This document shows, piece by piece, positions 13,030-25,489 of a stretch of 64,000 nucleotides of DNA (position 1 is the first letter of the stretch; each line of letters opens with the position of its first letter). The translations under genes were made by a program, and so were the position numbers. The notes beneath the pieces are model-generated. The model saw nothing but the letters and a program-made list of their open reading frames with translations, was not told where the DNA came from and did not search any database. The DNA is from Hofstenia miamia (lineage: Eukaryota > Xenacoelomorpha > Acoela > Hofsteniidae): the NCBI GenBank assembly GCA_900660155.1, contig CABFPE010000516.1, positions 350,225 to 414,224 on the forward strand. Reading direction: 5' to 3'.

Positions 13030-13440
13030 ATATTAACAAGTTAATGGAATCAAATTTGGTGTATATTTGGGAATAATTTTTAATTTACTTTCGAAACATT
13101 GCACATTAACCTAAAAGTTTCATTTCACTTGAGTTTTGAGTTTGCTTTGTTATGCTTTGCAAAAATGAAAATGTTGAAAATGTCCCTAATATTGAACACG
13201 TTGCTGCCTTTTTACTAGGGCTATTGTTAAAAAGCTGAAAAATGCGTAGCACTTTTTGTTTTTAGGAAAGTGAATAATTTTTTAAACATAGATCACTAAA
13301 AACTTTTAAAGCAATTGCAAACTATCAAAGTAAATTGAAAATTACAAATTAAGGACAATGATCTTAAACAAAAATGTAAAACTATAATGCAGTTAAAAAC
13401 ATTTTGTCAAGATTTCCATTACAATTGTTATATTTTAATC
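13030..13440 (+). repeat. dispersed repeat C, copy 1 (inverted partner at 42.4 kb)
   Basis: About 400 bp that aligns by eye with the reverse complement of 42361-42695. Shared blocks, in order, are CAAATTTGGTGTA, TTGAGTTTTGAGTT, GCGTAGCA, AAACTATCAAA, ACAAATTAAGGACAATGA and TTGTCAAGATTTC. Identity is perhaps 70-75%. The sequence is non-coding. It is most likely a short non-autonomous transposon (MITE or SINE type), but terminal repeats were not identified. Confidence 0.55.
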
Positions 13441-15940
13441 CTAAGCACAGTAGTATATTATTTCCTATTTTTGAAAAAACATTGAGCAAAATTATAAAAA
13501 TTTTAAGAAAAAATACTAGTAATTTATTGAAGAAATATTCATTATATGCATAATGAAATATGAACTAATTGTTTCATATTCCTAATTGTAAAGTTGTTGA
13601 GTCACATGAGAGAAAGTTTCACATATAGTGAAGTAATTAAAATTTCATGTTAAGATTAATAACACAATTCAATTTTAGAGCAAATGTTATTACAATCTCA
13701 GTTGTAAAATAGGGGAAAATGTACTAATGAAATATTTTTGAAGTAACTAATCAAACTGTTAAGTCACTTGTAAGCTTTTATTTAGATGTGGTTTGTTCAA
13801 ACAAACTAACTAAACAATCATACCAGTTTAATAAGAACTTTTCCTTATAAACAGACACATATACTCCCTACCATATCTATTTACTCTCAATATATCATGC
13901 TATTAACAAAGATTTTTTTAAATATACTATCACCATACAAATATGTCGAAAAATTAAAATTTTCATGAAAATGAAATTAAGTTATCGAATTATGTAACAT
14001 AAAAAATGTTGATATTGTTGAAAAAAAACCAAAATTTAAGCTTTTTAGTTACGATTTTTGAATCAACGTTTAAATTACCAAAACTGAGGTCGTAATCATA
14101 CTGGTCGTGCTTTCAATATCGGAAGATTGTTCATCTATGAAATTAAAAGAATTAATTTCATCAGAAAATGATCATTAACAGCTTAATTGTAGTTTGTGAC
14201 TTTCGAACGAAAAAGTGCAGAGAATGAATTTTAGACATCAATAAAAATTTTTAATGAAAATGCCATCATACACACTAACACATCATAATTCATGCAAATC
14301 AGGGATTTTGAATCTTGGAAAACAGAATGTTCATTATATGTGTATTTGAAAACTTATTGTTTGAGGTCATATTTGAATTTACTATTCGAATTTTCTGCTC
14401 TTGCAACATTTAGCAAAATATATATTACGAAAAATGGTACATTAATTATACAATGTTTATTGGACATTAATTAACTCTCATGTTTTTCGCATATTACTGC
14501 TGACAACATGTTCAAACAATATTTACAAAGACATCAAATAGATAAAATTTCTGCATTTATGTAAACTACGAATAATGGATCATAAATATTCATATTGGAA
14601 TTTCATTATTTTCATGACTCTTCGAATTAACTTATGCATTTGTATTTGAGCCAAATCCTAATTATTTGATTATTTTAACAAATAATTCGATGTTCGCTAT
14701 TTGATTTGAAATCTCTGAATAAACTACAAATTTACAATTTCGTCTCATTCTTAATATTATAATGTAGGATATGATATAACAACAATTTTATCAAGGAAAA
14801 AATTGCAATTTTCAATATTGTTTTTTTGCATAAAATGACAACATATTAAAAAAATATTTCTAATATAATATCGCTTGTTGTGGGAAATGGAAATATAATA
14901 TGAAATTTATTAAATCACTGATGTTTGTATTCTCAGTTTTGGCGGTTATGTTTTGGTATAAGACTAGATAAATTATATATAAATCATAAAAAATTATAAA
15001 AAGCCCAATTTTGAAATGTCATTTTTAAAAAGTCATTTTTTGTCTAAATTTTCTGGGAATCTTCATATTGGGACAGCAGTAAATACATGAACACCGCCTA
15101 TTTTTCAGATATGCGTTTTGGTGTTTGTTTGATGTTGATTTTACTGCAGTAGATCAAAATTAATGAGGGAATATTGAGAGAAGAGATATTCTCTAAAAAA
15201 TTGGCCTAACTATGGGCGGCTAAATCTCTCAATAGTAGTCTCCGATGCAGATAGGATCAAGACGCAGTTTTTATATTGTTAATGGCACACGAAATAAATT
15301 TAAATTTGATTTATTCTATCAACAATAGAGTTTCTACTTAGCATCGGAACAATTTTTTAACAGAATAGATCACACCAACTCTTGAATAGCTTACCATTAG
15401 TTGTAATGGCCACACCAACGAAATTTTCGTTCACAAATAATCGTCTTTCTGTACATAATTATACCTAGTAAACTATTAACATTTTGACACAAATAGAATT
15501 TCAAAAATTAAATATCCTTCATTTGTATTCCTCACACATACCAGAGGAATGACAAGGAATTTAATCCTTTCCTGCAAGCAGATAGTATTGATCACACTTG
15601 TGAAATTTGTATCCTTTCCATGCTGATTTACCAATTTCTGTAATATAATGTGAAGTCAGATATGCAACAATTTCAGATTTAAATTTACATCTTTCTTGTT
15701 TAACTTTAATTTGAAAATTGTTCCAGATTTCCATTTAAGAAATTATAAATGAATTTTTCAATAGAACTTTTTTAAATTTTACTTAGAAATTTGTTTATTT
15801 ATTAAATTACTGCTAAAAGAAAAAAATTCTACTCTATCATACGGTAGATGTTTGTTAATAATGTTCCAGAGTTTGATGAGGGAAAATATCGAATGGAATG
15901 TGAAACATTAGTTTTGTGATTATTCATGTTTTTACTGGTA
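13441..15940. other. gene-free stretch
   Basis: Very AT-rich with many poly-A and poly-T tracts. No frame longer than 60 codons has any family resemblance, and no RNA gene was seen. Confidence 0.55.
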
Positions 15941-15945
15941 CATAC

Positions 15946-16389
15946 TTAGTTTGCCGATCTTATTTGAGAATCAATTCCATTAAACAAAACGCAACAATAT
16001 CTAAAATGACTCAAAACCAATGCATTCATTAGAATTTCTTTCATGTTTGCGTCAATAACAATATTAAAAACTGAAATACACTTAGTGCGCATTGCCATTT
16101 TTCTTAGTATGGATTTGATATGATAGTTAAATATAAGCCTATTGTCTATTATAATACCCAAACATTTAAATTTTTCCACAGGTTCAAAATTTTTGCCAGG
16201 AATACTTAACGCTCTATTGATTGTATAGTTTGAGTTAGATTTAGGAGACATAATACAAACTTCTGTTTTGTGGGAATTTAGTGTTAGACAATGCATTTTG
16301 AATAAATTTGTATAAATCCGATAAATTGCATATACACACTTACAACATTTGGTTGTGCGCCTCATTAAATTAAGAAATATTGCACGCAA
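15946..16389 (-). mobile_element. LINE reverse-transcriptase fragment
   Basis: A single open frame of 147 codons on the minus strand matches the downstream part of LINE reverse transcriptases. It has LTLNSHKTEVCIM (the block after the YADD region), then FKCLGIIIDNRLIFNYHI (the YLG-x-x-D-x-x-LSF-x-x-H block), then a thumb-like helix and SHFRYCCVLFNGI. The palm active site and the 5' part are absent, so this is a truncated insertion. The frame is uninterrupted over 147 codons, which suggests a younger copy than the one at 9.2-11.4 kb. Confidence 0.75.
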
Positions 16390-16399
16390 AGTTGTAAGT

Positions 16400-18090
16400 G
16401 TGAATGCTATTTTTCTTACCTAAGTTTTTTGGTGTGATGTAATTTCCACTTTCTGGTTTGAAGGCACAAATTTTATTTATTGAATTTTTATTGGCCAAGG
16501 AAAGTCACTGGGGTATATTTGCTTACATTTTCAAATTTAGGTCTGGGCCTTTCAATTGGGCGGGATATGTACTAATAACTCTTTGTCCCCAGACCATTCA
16601 TTAATAGCTCTTGATTAAGGTGTATCGCAGATTATACTTCATTTTAATGTAATGAAAAAAATAAAATTGATATAAATTTAAAGGATATTGTTCAGCAACT
16701 CTACATAGCTGTGGCCTTGATAATTAATCAATTCAATAAATTTATGTAAAGCAGAACTTATTTTTGAGCACAATTAATATACTTGCATTGTAATATAGAA
16801 ATCAATTTTTTGAACTGCACTCAATTGAAACGTTACGATAGATATTTCTAAATTTGTGACTGTAAGAAATATAAATGCATTTGCTCAAATTTCATTAATT
16901 ATTACTTTTGTATGCTCTTAGTATTTTGTTTTTTTATTAGTATTATCAACATTATTTTTTCTGATATTATTCCTTTTTTTCATTTTTAATGATTGCGTTG
17001 AAAATAATTTCCACTACTACTACTAATAATAATAATATTTTTCTGATGTATCCTTAAGGAATGCGAAGATGCTTTTTTGATATATGCACTTTGAGCATAA
17101 ACACCTTGTGCAATAGGAAATATCCGAAATGACAAAAAAATATGTACATGTATGTTAACTGTACTATATACTTCTGTATGACTAAAATATGAAAAAAAAT
17201 ATGTACTATGAGTATATTTCAATCATAAAATATGTTCAATGTGATATCCTGTTTTCCAAACATAGATGAGTTGTTAAAAATTGCTAAAAATAGCTCCCAG
17301 TTCTTCAGTAGTTATGATTTTAAACACCTTATGAATCCCAAATTCTATTCCAATTTTGTAGATTTACTAGCAAAAACTTTTTTTTTACTTTACCTCATAA
17401 ATAAAAGTATCAAACTGTCTAATCTGGATGCAGAGCTTGAACATGATGAATATGATATTGTTTTATACTCGCTCTGAATATTGTATTTAAAGAGAATTAT
17501 TTAAATTTGATTAGTAAACTTCTAAATTTATTGCAAAGAGTTTCGTATAGTTTATACATATTAGAATTCACTGCTATTTTTTCAATGGAAATAAATAACT
17601 GCATATACTAAATTGATATTACTAATGTTTTTATATTTCCAGAATCATTTTGTGAATTTGCATAAATTATTTCTGTATATCATTTTTAAACTTCAAAGAA
17701 CTAGAAAGATTTTTCAAATAGGGAAATAATGTCTGGAGAAAATTAGTTTCTATTTTTATAATAGGAAATTGAATTACTAGAATATATATATATATTTATA
17801 TATATATATATATATTATTTTCATATACATATGCCTAAATAAAATGTTGGTAAAACTTAATTATTTTGTTTCCCAATAAATATATGTCATAAACCAACTT
17901 TTCGAAATTTCCATCACTTTTCAAATTATAGGTTTAAATTGTCTATTCATTTATCTACAATCACATACTTTGAAATTTTCCACTGTCGATAAACTAATAT
18001 CTGTCTTTCTGATAAAAATTTTAGAAGATACAAATTATTTGAATCTATTTGTATCTCATTTTGCATTCAATGAATTGTTTGCGAAAAAAT
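16400..18090. other. gene-free stretch with microsatellites
   Basis: AT-rich. It contains an (ACT)n/(AAT)n run at about 17012-17036 and an interrupted (AT)n run at about 17780-17816. The 81-codon frame at 17232-17477 (+) resembles no family I know. Confidence 0.5.
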
Positions 18091-18099
18091 TTATATATT

Positions 18100-18160
<61 letters not shown>

Positions 18161-18180
18161 TATATATATATATATATATA
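18091..18180. repeat. (AT)n microsatellite
   Basis: Roughly 90 bases of almost pure TA repeats, with a few TT or AA interruptions. It runs directly into the 3' side of the Penelope-like fragment at 18190-18420 (minus-strand sense). Confidence 0.9.
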
Positions 18181-18189
18181 AGGAAATCT

Positions 18190-18420
18190 TTCTTTGTTTG
18201 TAGTTTTAATAACAATTTGTTCACCAATTTTATGATGATTTGATCTTATTAATATCTTAAAATTTTCTATCTTGATTTGATAGTGGTCTAAATAAATTTC
18301 AGAATTTAAATTTTGTCTTATGTGCTCTTTCATTTTTGCTCCCAGATGTCTCTTAGTTTCCCTCCTGCATGATTTATTGCAATCATCAAATTCATGTTTA
18401 TACTGGAACAATTTCGGTTC
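18190..18420 (-). mobile_element. Penelope-like element, GIY-YIG-type endonuclease fragment
   Basis: The minus-strand frame contains YKHEFDDCNKS, then RRETKRHLGAKMKEHI. In Penelope-like retroelements this is the C-terminal GIY-YIG-type endonuclease, with its Cys-x-x-Cys zinc-like motif followed by (Y)IG(E/K)TKRHL-x-x-R-x-x-EH. A following IENFKIL block and an EQIVIKTTN block also fit the family, where the domain nicks target DNA. The canonical GIY-YIG residues are partly replaced, and the reverse-transcriptase part is absent. The frame runs out into an (AT)n microsatellite. Confidence 0.65.
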
Positions 18421-18555
18421 ACATTAATGTGGTGTTCAATATTTGATTCTTTTTTTAACTTGTTGCATAAATACGGAAATCTGAGATATAGTCTGGATAT
18501 ATATAATACAGAAATCGTTGAGCTTCCTATTTAAAACAAAATAAAAACAAAACGT

Positions 18556-18600
18556 AAATTTAACAACGCGTTTCGCAACTTAACGTTGCTTCATCGGGTT
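18556..18600 (-). ncRNA. hammerhead-ribozyme-like motif (possible Penelope pLTR piece)
   Basis: On the minus strand, CCGATGA is followed by a 5-bp hairpin (GCAAC, five bases, GTTGC) and then GAAACGCG. This is the order of a hammerhead core (CUGAUGA, stem II, GAAA), with one core base differing. Penelope-like elements are known to carry hammerhead motifs in their terminal repeats, and a Penelope endonuclease fragment lies 140 bp away on the same strand. Stem III and the cleavage site are not clear, so activity is doubtful. Confidence 0.35.
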
Positions 18601-18609
18601 AAAATTAAA

Positions 18610-19149
18610 TGCAATGAAATAATATTTTACAAAATTTATCTAATTTAATTACGAAAAGTTCATTATTAATTTTATTGTTCATTAAAGTTTGATTTCTTTT
18701 TACATGTTACTTAATTACTATTGATTCTGCTATATTTGAATTTTGATGTTGAACTATTATTTCAAAATTACTTTCTTTTGCTCTATGTTGATATAGATAC
18801 ATCTCTGTTTATATGTGGCCTTTTAGATGTTCATTAATATATATATATATATATATCGCTCAAGTTTTGATGATATACTTGAAATGATCAATTGTAGCCT
18901 ACAAAATTACAATAGCTTTTTGTAAATTGAAGTCTATTATATTTGACAAAACATCAGTAATTATATTTGGTGACATTAATATTTTCTTTTCCGAATTGCA
19001 TTTGCTCTAAATTGTAAATATATGTATACAAAAAATAAAGAAAACCTAGGGTTTGCTAAAAATTAAAATGCTGACAAAAGTATGAGATTATTTAAAGTTA
19101 CTATTTAGTATATTTAAGGTAAAATATTTTTTTTACGAAAAGTAAGGAA
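18610..19149. other. gene-free stretch
   Basis: AT-rich, with a short (AT)n run at about 18838-18857. Nothing else recognised upstream of the poly(A) signal of the receptor gene. Confidence 0.5.
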
Positions 19150-19155
19150 TTTATT
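19150..19155 (-). terminator. candidate polyadenylation signal of the receptor gene
   Basis: AATAAA on the minus strand, 83 bases beyond the receptor stop codon. The position suits a short 3' UTR, but this hexamer is common in AT-rich DNA. Confidence 0.4.
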
Positions 19156-19237
19156 GGATAATTCGAGCATGTTTTAAATGTGTATAATGGCACTGAGCAT
19201 TGACTAGAAATTCTAAAACTTAAATAATGGAGTGGTA

Positions 19238-22091
19238 CTACACATTTCTTAGGCAAATTATATCTGTCAAGATTCTTCGAAATGATTTTATTGCAATAAA
19301 ATAATAAAAAAAATTGATGGTGCAGTTTGTGAGAAGAAACAAACAGGCTATTGAAGAAATGATATGGATTTTCTCTACAAGTTCTATTTTTTTACTTGCC
19401 TCCAGAACAATAGTTATTGCTGCACATATATTAGTAATTGATAAGCAGATAATAAAGGTGAATGACATAAATAAAAGTAAAATTGCATTGCGTTTTTCTG
19501 CTTTTTGGGTTTTTCTTTGCTTATTAAATCGCATAATTCCAATGATTACAAAAATATTTCCAAGAGTTACTAAAGCTATTGGTAAGATTCCCAATTTGAT
19601 GTAATAGTGCACAAATAAATAAAGATTGAAAAAAGCAGTAGTTGTATCAGCAATGCACTTGCCATTTTCGTAAGTAAAATAGTACATTACAGAAAGGTTC
19701 AAAATAATGTTCAAACTTGCAAGAATACAACATATTTTCTTTGCTGTCGCTGCGTTGGCATGCTTTCTGTAGTAAATGGGAAATATGAGGCACACGACGC
19801 GTTCATATGTTATCAGAGAGATTTGCCAAATACTGCCATCCCAACTGATCCTTGATAACATGTACATTGATTTGCATGCAAGTAAACTTATGTCTTGGAC
19901 ATTAACACCTAAAAATGCAAACTAAAATTCAACAACTTCTTAACGAAATAGCGGACATAGAAAAACTGGTCTTAAATACAACTTTTTTATTTAAGTGCTC
20001 ATTGACGTATTTGATAGGCAAGATATGAAATTGATATTTTGGAAATTCATTTAAAGTAATTATGAAATTTTATCAATTTAGTATTCCAATCAATATTTTG
20101 CAAATATAAATTTTCAAGTGAAAAATGCATTAAGCTTAAGAACCATAAGATGTCGTTACTATATTCTACTTTTTAAATTTCCTTTAAGGGGTCTTCAACA
20201 AGGCTATGTACTGCATAGCTAAAAGATGAGGTCACCTGATATACACAAGATCATCAATAGTTCCAGTCAAAGTCGAAATATTAATCTGATTGTTTGTAGG
20301 TGGAGATAGTTAGACTACAGGCTGGTGTAATTTTGGCAACGCATTTAATTCTTTGAGATTGTCAAGACAAATTACAACTAGGGGTAAGCTTAGCCCTATC
20401 CTTGCATTTTAAGAAATATTTTATTACTATTAAGGACCAAAAAGTACAAAATCCAGGCATAAACCACGTTGAAATACCAGTAGGCATTCCACTAACAAGA
20501 AACGTACTTCTCACATATCTGCATTATATTAAAACTAGATCCCTCCCTAATGACAGAATCTACATACATGATTACAACCAGTGTTGACCATATTTATAAT
20601 GTGTGTAGCAGAATTTTTAATATCTTAGTTATGAAATATATACACATACAGGAAAATCTGTTAACAGATAAAATGGATGTATAACATTTTGAAGTGAGTG
20701 AAGAAGCTTAATAAATTATCAAATTTTATAATTTTTTTTAACGACACAAAAAACAGCATTGGCATTTGTAAAGAAAAAAACGCAAAATGGAAATCGTTGT
20801 GACACGAATTTAGCTCTCACCCTCTAATACTATACGAATGTTTTCCAAGCATCATTTTTTCCAAAAATCTTCTCAGATGTGATTCGTTGTTAATTTCTGT
20901 TACTTAACCAAGTTTAGTAAGAAATCTGTAAAACAAATATATTCTAATTTATGTTAACTGAATCTCTTAATCTTAATTATATGGTAAACACTGACTACAA
21001 CCAAATCCTGTGAAGCTAGATTTGTTTTACTGAAGCCGAACCAACTTCTGTCTTTTTGAATGCTGTTTGGAATTTTTCAAACATTGTTGTAGAATTTTTC
21101 ATAACTGTATTAATATATATTATTTCTCTTACTTTCATATTTTGGAACATTTATCAACTTTTGTAATGATTTTTATCCTGTAGATGACCGTATAGAAACT
21201 GAACATGGACCAGTGTCTACTTCCATTATTTACAAGTTATTATGTAAGCAAATTCTACTATAGATATATACTGATACCTACCTGATAAGGTAAGTAAAAA
21301 GTAAGGAACACATTGTGAACATCACAACGCATGTGGACAATAAGAAGTTCAGCAAGTAATTTATCTGAAGGTGTGTGAACCCTCAGAGGGGCTAAAAAAC
21401 ACCAGCTTTAGAGGTTCCAGATGCCTCGATTCGCATTTATTTATGACCTACAGATGGATCTTTAGATGTTTGAAAATCAGTAGTATTTTGCAAAGTGACA
21501 GTAACAGAAATTATTTATCTTAACTTGGGCCAAAATAACCACTGTTTACGGAAGTACATTTCTCTTAATAAAATTTCCGATTATAACAACTTACCCTTAA
21601 TAAATATAGTATTGTAATGTGTTGTTCAGAGGTTAAGAAATATTAAGTGAAAAAAACTCCTTTTAAGATGCAAGAGTGTATAGACTTTCAGATAATTTAA
21701 AATACATTTTAATGTTCTATAATATGCCACAATTCCAAAAACTTTAAACTTTCAGTAAGTAGGAAATTATATAATAGTAATATTATGTGATTAGACAAAT
21801 CAAATACCGAAAGTAATGTATTTTAATTGGCATATTTTTAAAATTGTTACCGATTTTTCGAAATATTCCAAATCGCAATCCAACTACGACACATGTAAGG
21901 CCATCCCACCAAGCTAGGACCTGCACCAAGTAAATGAATAATGTTTTCTTGTGGATATTTCCGCATGTTATTATGATGAGAATGTTTAGACTGAGGCCAA
22001 ATATACCAAAACAAAAGATTGCTGTAGGCAAATATTGATTTGTTGTATGATACCAAGATACCACACTTCTTCCCGACTCGTTTCCCCACAT
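19238..22091 (-). CDS. rhodopsin-family (class A) G-protein-coupled receptor, two coding exons
   Basis: Exons are 22091-21851 and 19908-19238, with an intron of about 1.94 kb. The donor is G|GTAAC and the acceptor TTTTTAG|GTG, both in phase, giving 303 residues. The chosen ATG directly follows an in-frame TAG. Visible class A features: an N-terminal glycosylation site (NES); TM1 with LSLNILIII; TM2 with LAWWDGL, carrying the conserved Asp; a Cys at the top of TM3 and another in loop 2 (NGKC) for the disulfide; TYERV at the end of TM3 in place of E/DRY; TM5 with GILPIAL; and TM7 with INFFYYF, then a short FRR tail. TM6 lacks the usual CWxP proline, and TM7 has INFFY rather than NPxxY. Such TM7 variants are common in invertebrate peptide-receptor-like orphans. 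The protein should sit in the plasma membrane and signal through G proteins. The ligand is unknown. No break was seen. Confidence 0.85.
19909..21850 (-). other. intron of the receptor gene
   Basis: AT-rich, bounded by GT and AG. It contains a slightly GC-richer block around 21290-21480 with no identified function, and no embedded gene or complete transposon that I can recognise. Confidence 0.75.
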
Positions 22092-23685
22092 CTAACTAAA
22101 ATGAAATTTTAAGAGTGGCCATATATAAAGCAAATGTTCTGCAATCTCAATTTAAAAAAGCTGGAAATGTGATTTGCTTATTATCCACCAATCAAAATTA
22201 CCCACCTTGATTTATTTACTAGTGATTCATCTCTATCGTTAGAATCGATTAAAGAAATATTGCTAGTATGTATAATCCTCACAAAATGCTTTAGCATAAA
22301 AGTATCTAAAAAACAATACGAAATCAATAAAAATACTAAATAATTGAAGTCTTTAAGAATTTCAAGATTTAAATATTTGAATTCTCAAATTGTTCTTCAA
22401 ATTTGTTAGCGTTCTCCAATTCCAACAATTATAAATGACCCGTCTAAGAGTGACACACAATCCGACCAGTCAAATCTTTTACCCGTTTCCCACACTGACA
22501 AATAATTTCTTAAACTGAACTGTTTATATGTATCTGCCCTAAATTTTCTATATTATCCGGTTGAATGTATAAAATAACAATTCTGTGGTATTTTTGCGAT
22601 TTTTTGCACATTACAATTATTCATGTATGAGTAAGAAGGTGGTCACATGATTGTCTAATGAATCGCTAATCTGTTGTATGCTTCTTTTATGTGGAATGCT
22701 GATGATCATGAAGATTCACATCACGTATTCAAATGAGAGCTTATCATACACCAATCAATAAAAATATATGCATTTGTATCTGTTATTCAACATCAAATCC
22801 GCAAATGAAAGACTTGGATATTCCTAACTTATCAATCACAATTTGAACTCCGCACGGTGATTCATTGTCAGGAAGCGGCTTCATGTTGTAGAAGGGCAGA
22901 TAGAAGGCAAATACTTTATTTGCAGTCAATTTTTGTGTGCATTACATGGACAAATATTAAAAATTTCAATAAACTGTTTTTTTGTAGAAAGACTTAGTCT
23001 CTATAACACTACACCCTTCGAAGATCAATTTTGATGTAATCATACTTTTTTGGTTTTGAAATGCAAAACAACATATTTCAATATTTAGAACAAGCACATC
23101 CGTTGTTTTAGACAATGCCAATTTCATTATTCATTTTTAAAATTGGAAGAAATTCCTGGGGTGGAAAATGCACCCCAAGTATCTGTCACCTAGTAAAAAA
23201 GTAGTGTAAACGATTAAGAAATGTTAACATATTTAATAATGCTATTCATGTCAACTATTACCAAGAGTAGACTTTTTGTGACTTGCAAAAAATATCACTT
23301 TTTACATATTAAATTGCCAAAGTTTCTTCCAAACTTACGTCAATAGAATGTGAGAGAGATTCTCAGAAACACGATTACTTGCAGTCCACAAAATTTATGC
23401 TTTAGAAATTTTGCATCAGGAACAATGCAGGGTGATTAAAAAGAGAATTAAAATGAGAATGCTTTCCATCATTGAAAAATTTAACATTTCACGTTACTTT
23501 TCCATTTTCTCAGGTAAATGTTTTCAAATATCAATTACAACTTTGGCTCAAACTCGACTCAATTGCAACTTTAACTGACACAAGTATCCATTATGCGCGC
23601 GCCCCATTTGACGCCATCTGGACATATAAGTTTTTTTCATGATCATCTATACATATATTACTGAAATTCAAGTTTATTTGTTTTT
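22092..23685. other. gene-free stretch upstream of the receptor
   Basis: This should contain the receptor promoter, but no TATA box or initiator stands out from the AT-rich background. CAGGGTGATTAAAAAG near 23428 resembles a mariner-type terminal repeat, but no partner or transposase was found. Confidence 0.45.
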
Positions 23686-23689
23686 AAAA

Positions 23690-25485
23690 TAGAAAAAAAA
23701 TTTGAAAGCAACATAAAGTTCAATTTCAATGAAAAATATGACATGTTCGATTTGATGCAAAATTTTATAAAATTTTAAAAATAATATCTTTCGATATACT
23801 AATAAAAAATATCCAATTTTCCAAAAAACTTTATATTACAATCCTCACCAAAATATTAGATTTTTCCAAAAGTATTACATTAGAATTACAACCAAAGAAA
23901 ATTGAATTCTTACCAAAATTAATCTTCCAAAATCTTAACCAAGGAAAAATATTTTTCTTAAAAGTATTACATTGTAATCATAAGAGTGTTCAATGTTCAA
24001 AAATGTAATGTATTTCAATTCTAAAAAATAAAATCCCATTTTCCAAAAAAATAATATATTATTATCCTGGAGAATTAGTATATTTCAAAATAAAATTCGA
24101 TTTCTGCAAAAATATCTCATAGACCCTTAACAAAAAATCCTATTTTTTCAAAAAATATTATAGTGTATAAGCTCAAAAAATTTCAATTTTCAAAATATAT
24201 TAAATTACACCAGTAACATAGGTATATGAGTTTTCGAACAACTTGAAATTCGAATTTTGAAAAATATTACAATCCAAAAATAAAATTGTATATCATATGA
24301 TATATTGTAGCAGATTCAGGACAAAGAAAATTTGAATTTCAAAGAAAAAATATATTTTTAAAAATAATACATTAGATTCATAACAAATAATTTATTAGAA
24401 TCCTAAGAAAGAAAGATCTATTTACCCCAAAAATAGTTCACTACAATCCCAAGCAAAATGCCATTTTTCTTCATAAACATTACATTCAAATTACAACCAA
24501 ATATGCAATTTTTCAATAATATCAAAAATTTTTTAGATGAAATAGTTCCCTTCAATCATAAAAGAATTCTATTTTATTAAGTAACAATACAATATAATTC
24601 CAATAATATAATATTCCATTTTCTGAAAAAAAATGTATTCACTTCTTAACCAAAAATATTTGATTTACCTCTAAGGTAATCTATTAGTTTTCTAACCAAA
24701 AAGTGTAAGTTTCCAAAATAATTATAACATTAAAATCCAAAAATTTCATTCTTCTAAAAAATATACATTAGAGTCATCACAAATAATTTGATCTTTCCAA
24801 AAAAATATTACATTAGAACTCTAAACAAAAATAGTAATCTTTTAAAAAATATAGAATTTAAAACAAAAAATTTCAATTTTCAAAGATAAAATATATAATA
24901 ATTTTAACAAAAAATGATTTTCCAAAAAATGATACATTAGAATCATCACAAAAAATTTTCTTTTCGAGAAATATTACATTACAATCCTAAACAAAAATAT
25001 TGATTTTTCTAGGAAATAGCACATTTCAATTATAAACAAATTATGTTTTCTTCAGTATAGGAAACTATCTTGCCTATAATCCTAGCAAAGAAATTCTATT
25101 TTTTCAAAATACACTTTGGTAAAACAGTAACAAGAAATACGATTTTCCACAAAATTCTTACATTAAAATAGTAGCAAAAAAATTGTTTTTTCAAAATCAT
25201 ATTACATGATAATGAAAAAAAAATCTATTTAAGTAATGCTTCTACTTCATTAGAATCTCAAACAAGATATATATAAAACATTTTTATTCATATAAAAAAA
25301 TTTGGTTTTACAAAAAAATAATACATTAGACTCCTAACAATAGCATAATCTATTTTAATACAAAAATCTAATTTTAAGTAGTAGAATAAAAACAAAATCA
25401 GGTTTACAAAAAATAATACATTACCATTCTACAAAAATCTAGCATTGACAAAGATAAGCCAAAAATATTATTCTACATAGTTTTC
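23690..25485. repeat. degenerate AT-rich minisatellite
   Basis: About 1.8 kb in which a unit of roughly 40-55 bp recurs with heavy drift. It consists of (T)TTCCAAAAAA, then TATTACATTAGAATC, then (C)TAACCAAAAAT. More than 25 recognisable versions of the TTACATTAGAAT part are present. The period is irregular. There is no coding potential. Confidence 0.7.
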
Positions 25486-25489
25486 AAAA

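Noticed and set aside
18049-18243. Open frame rich in Ile-Tyr repeats on + strand
   Set aside because: It is simply the (AT)n microsatellite read as codons.
19314-19604. 96-codon + strand frame
   Set aside because: It lies antisense to the receptor's transmembrane exon; the receptor frame has clear family motifs and splice sites.
23428-23445. Mariner-type terminal repeat (CAGGGTGATTAAAAAG)
   Set aside because: A single short match with no TA-flanked partner and no transposase remains nearby.
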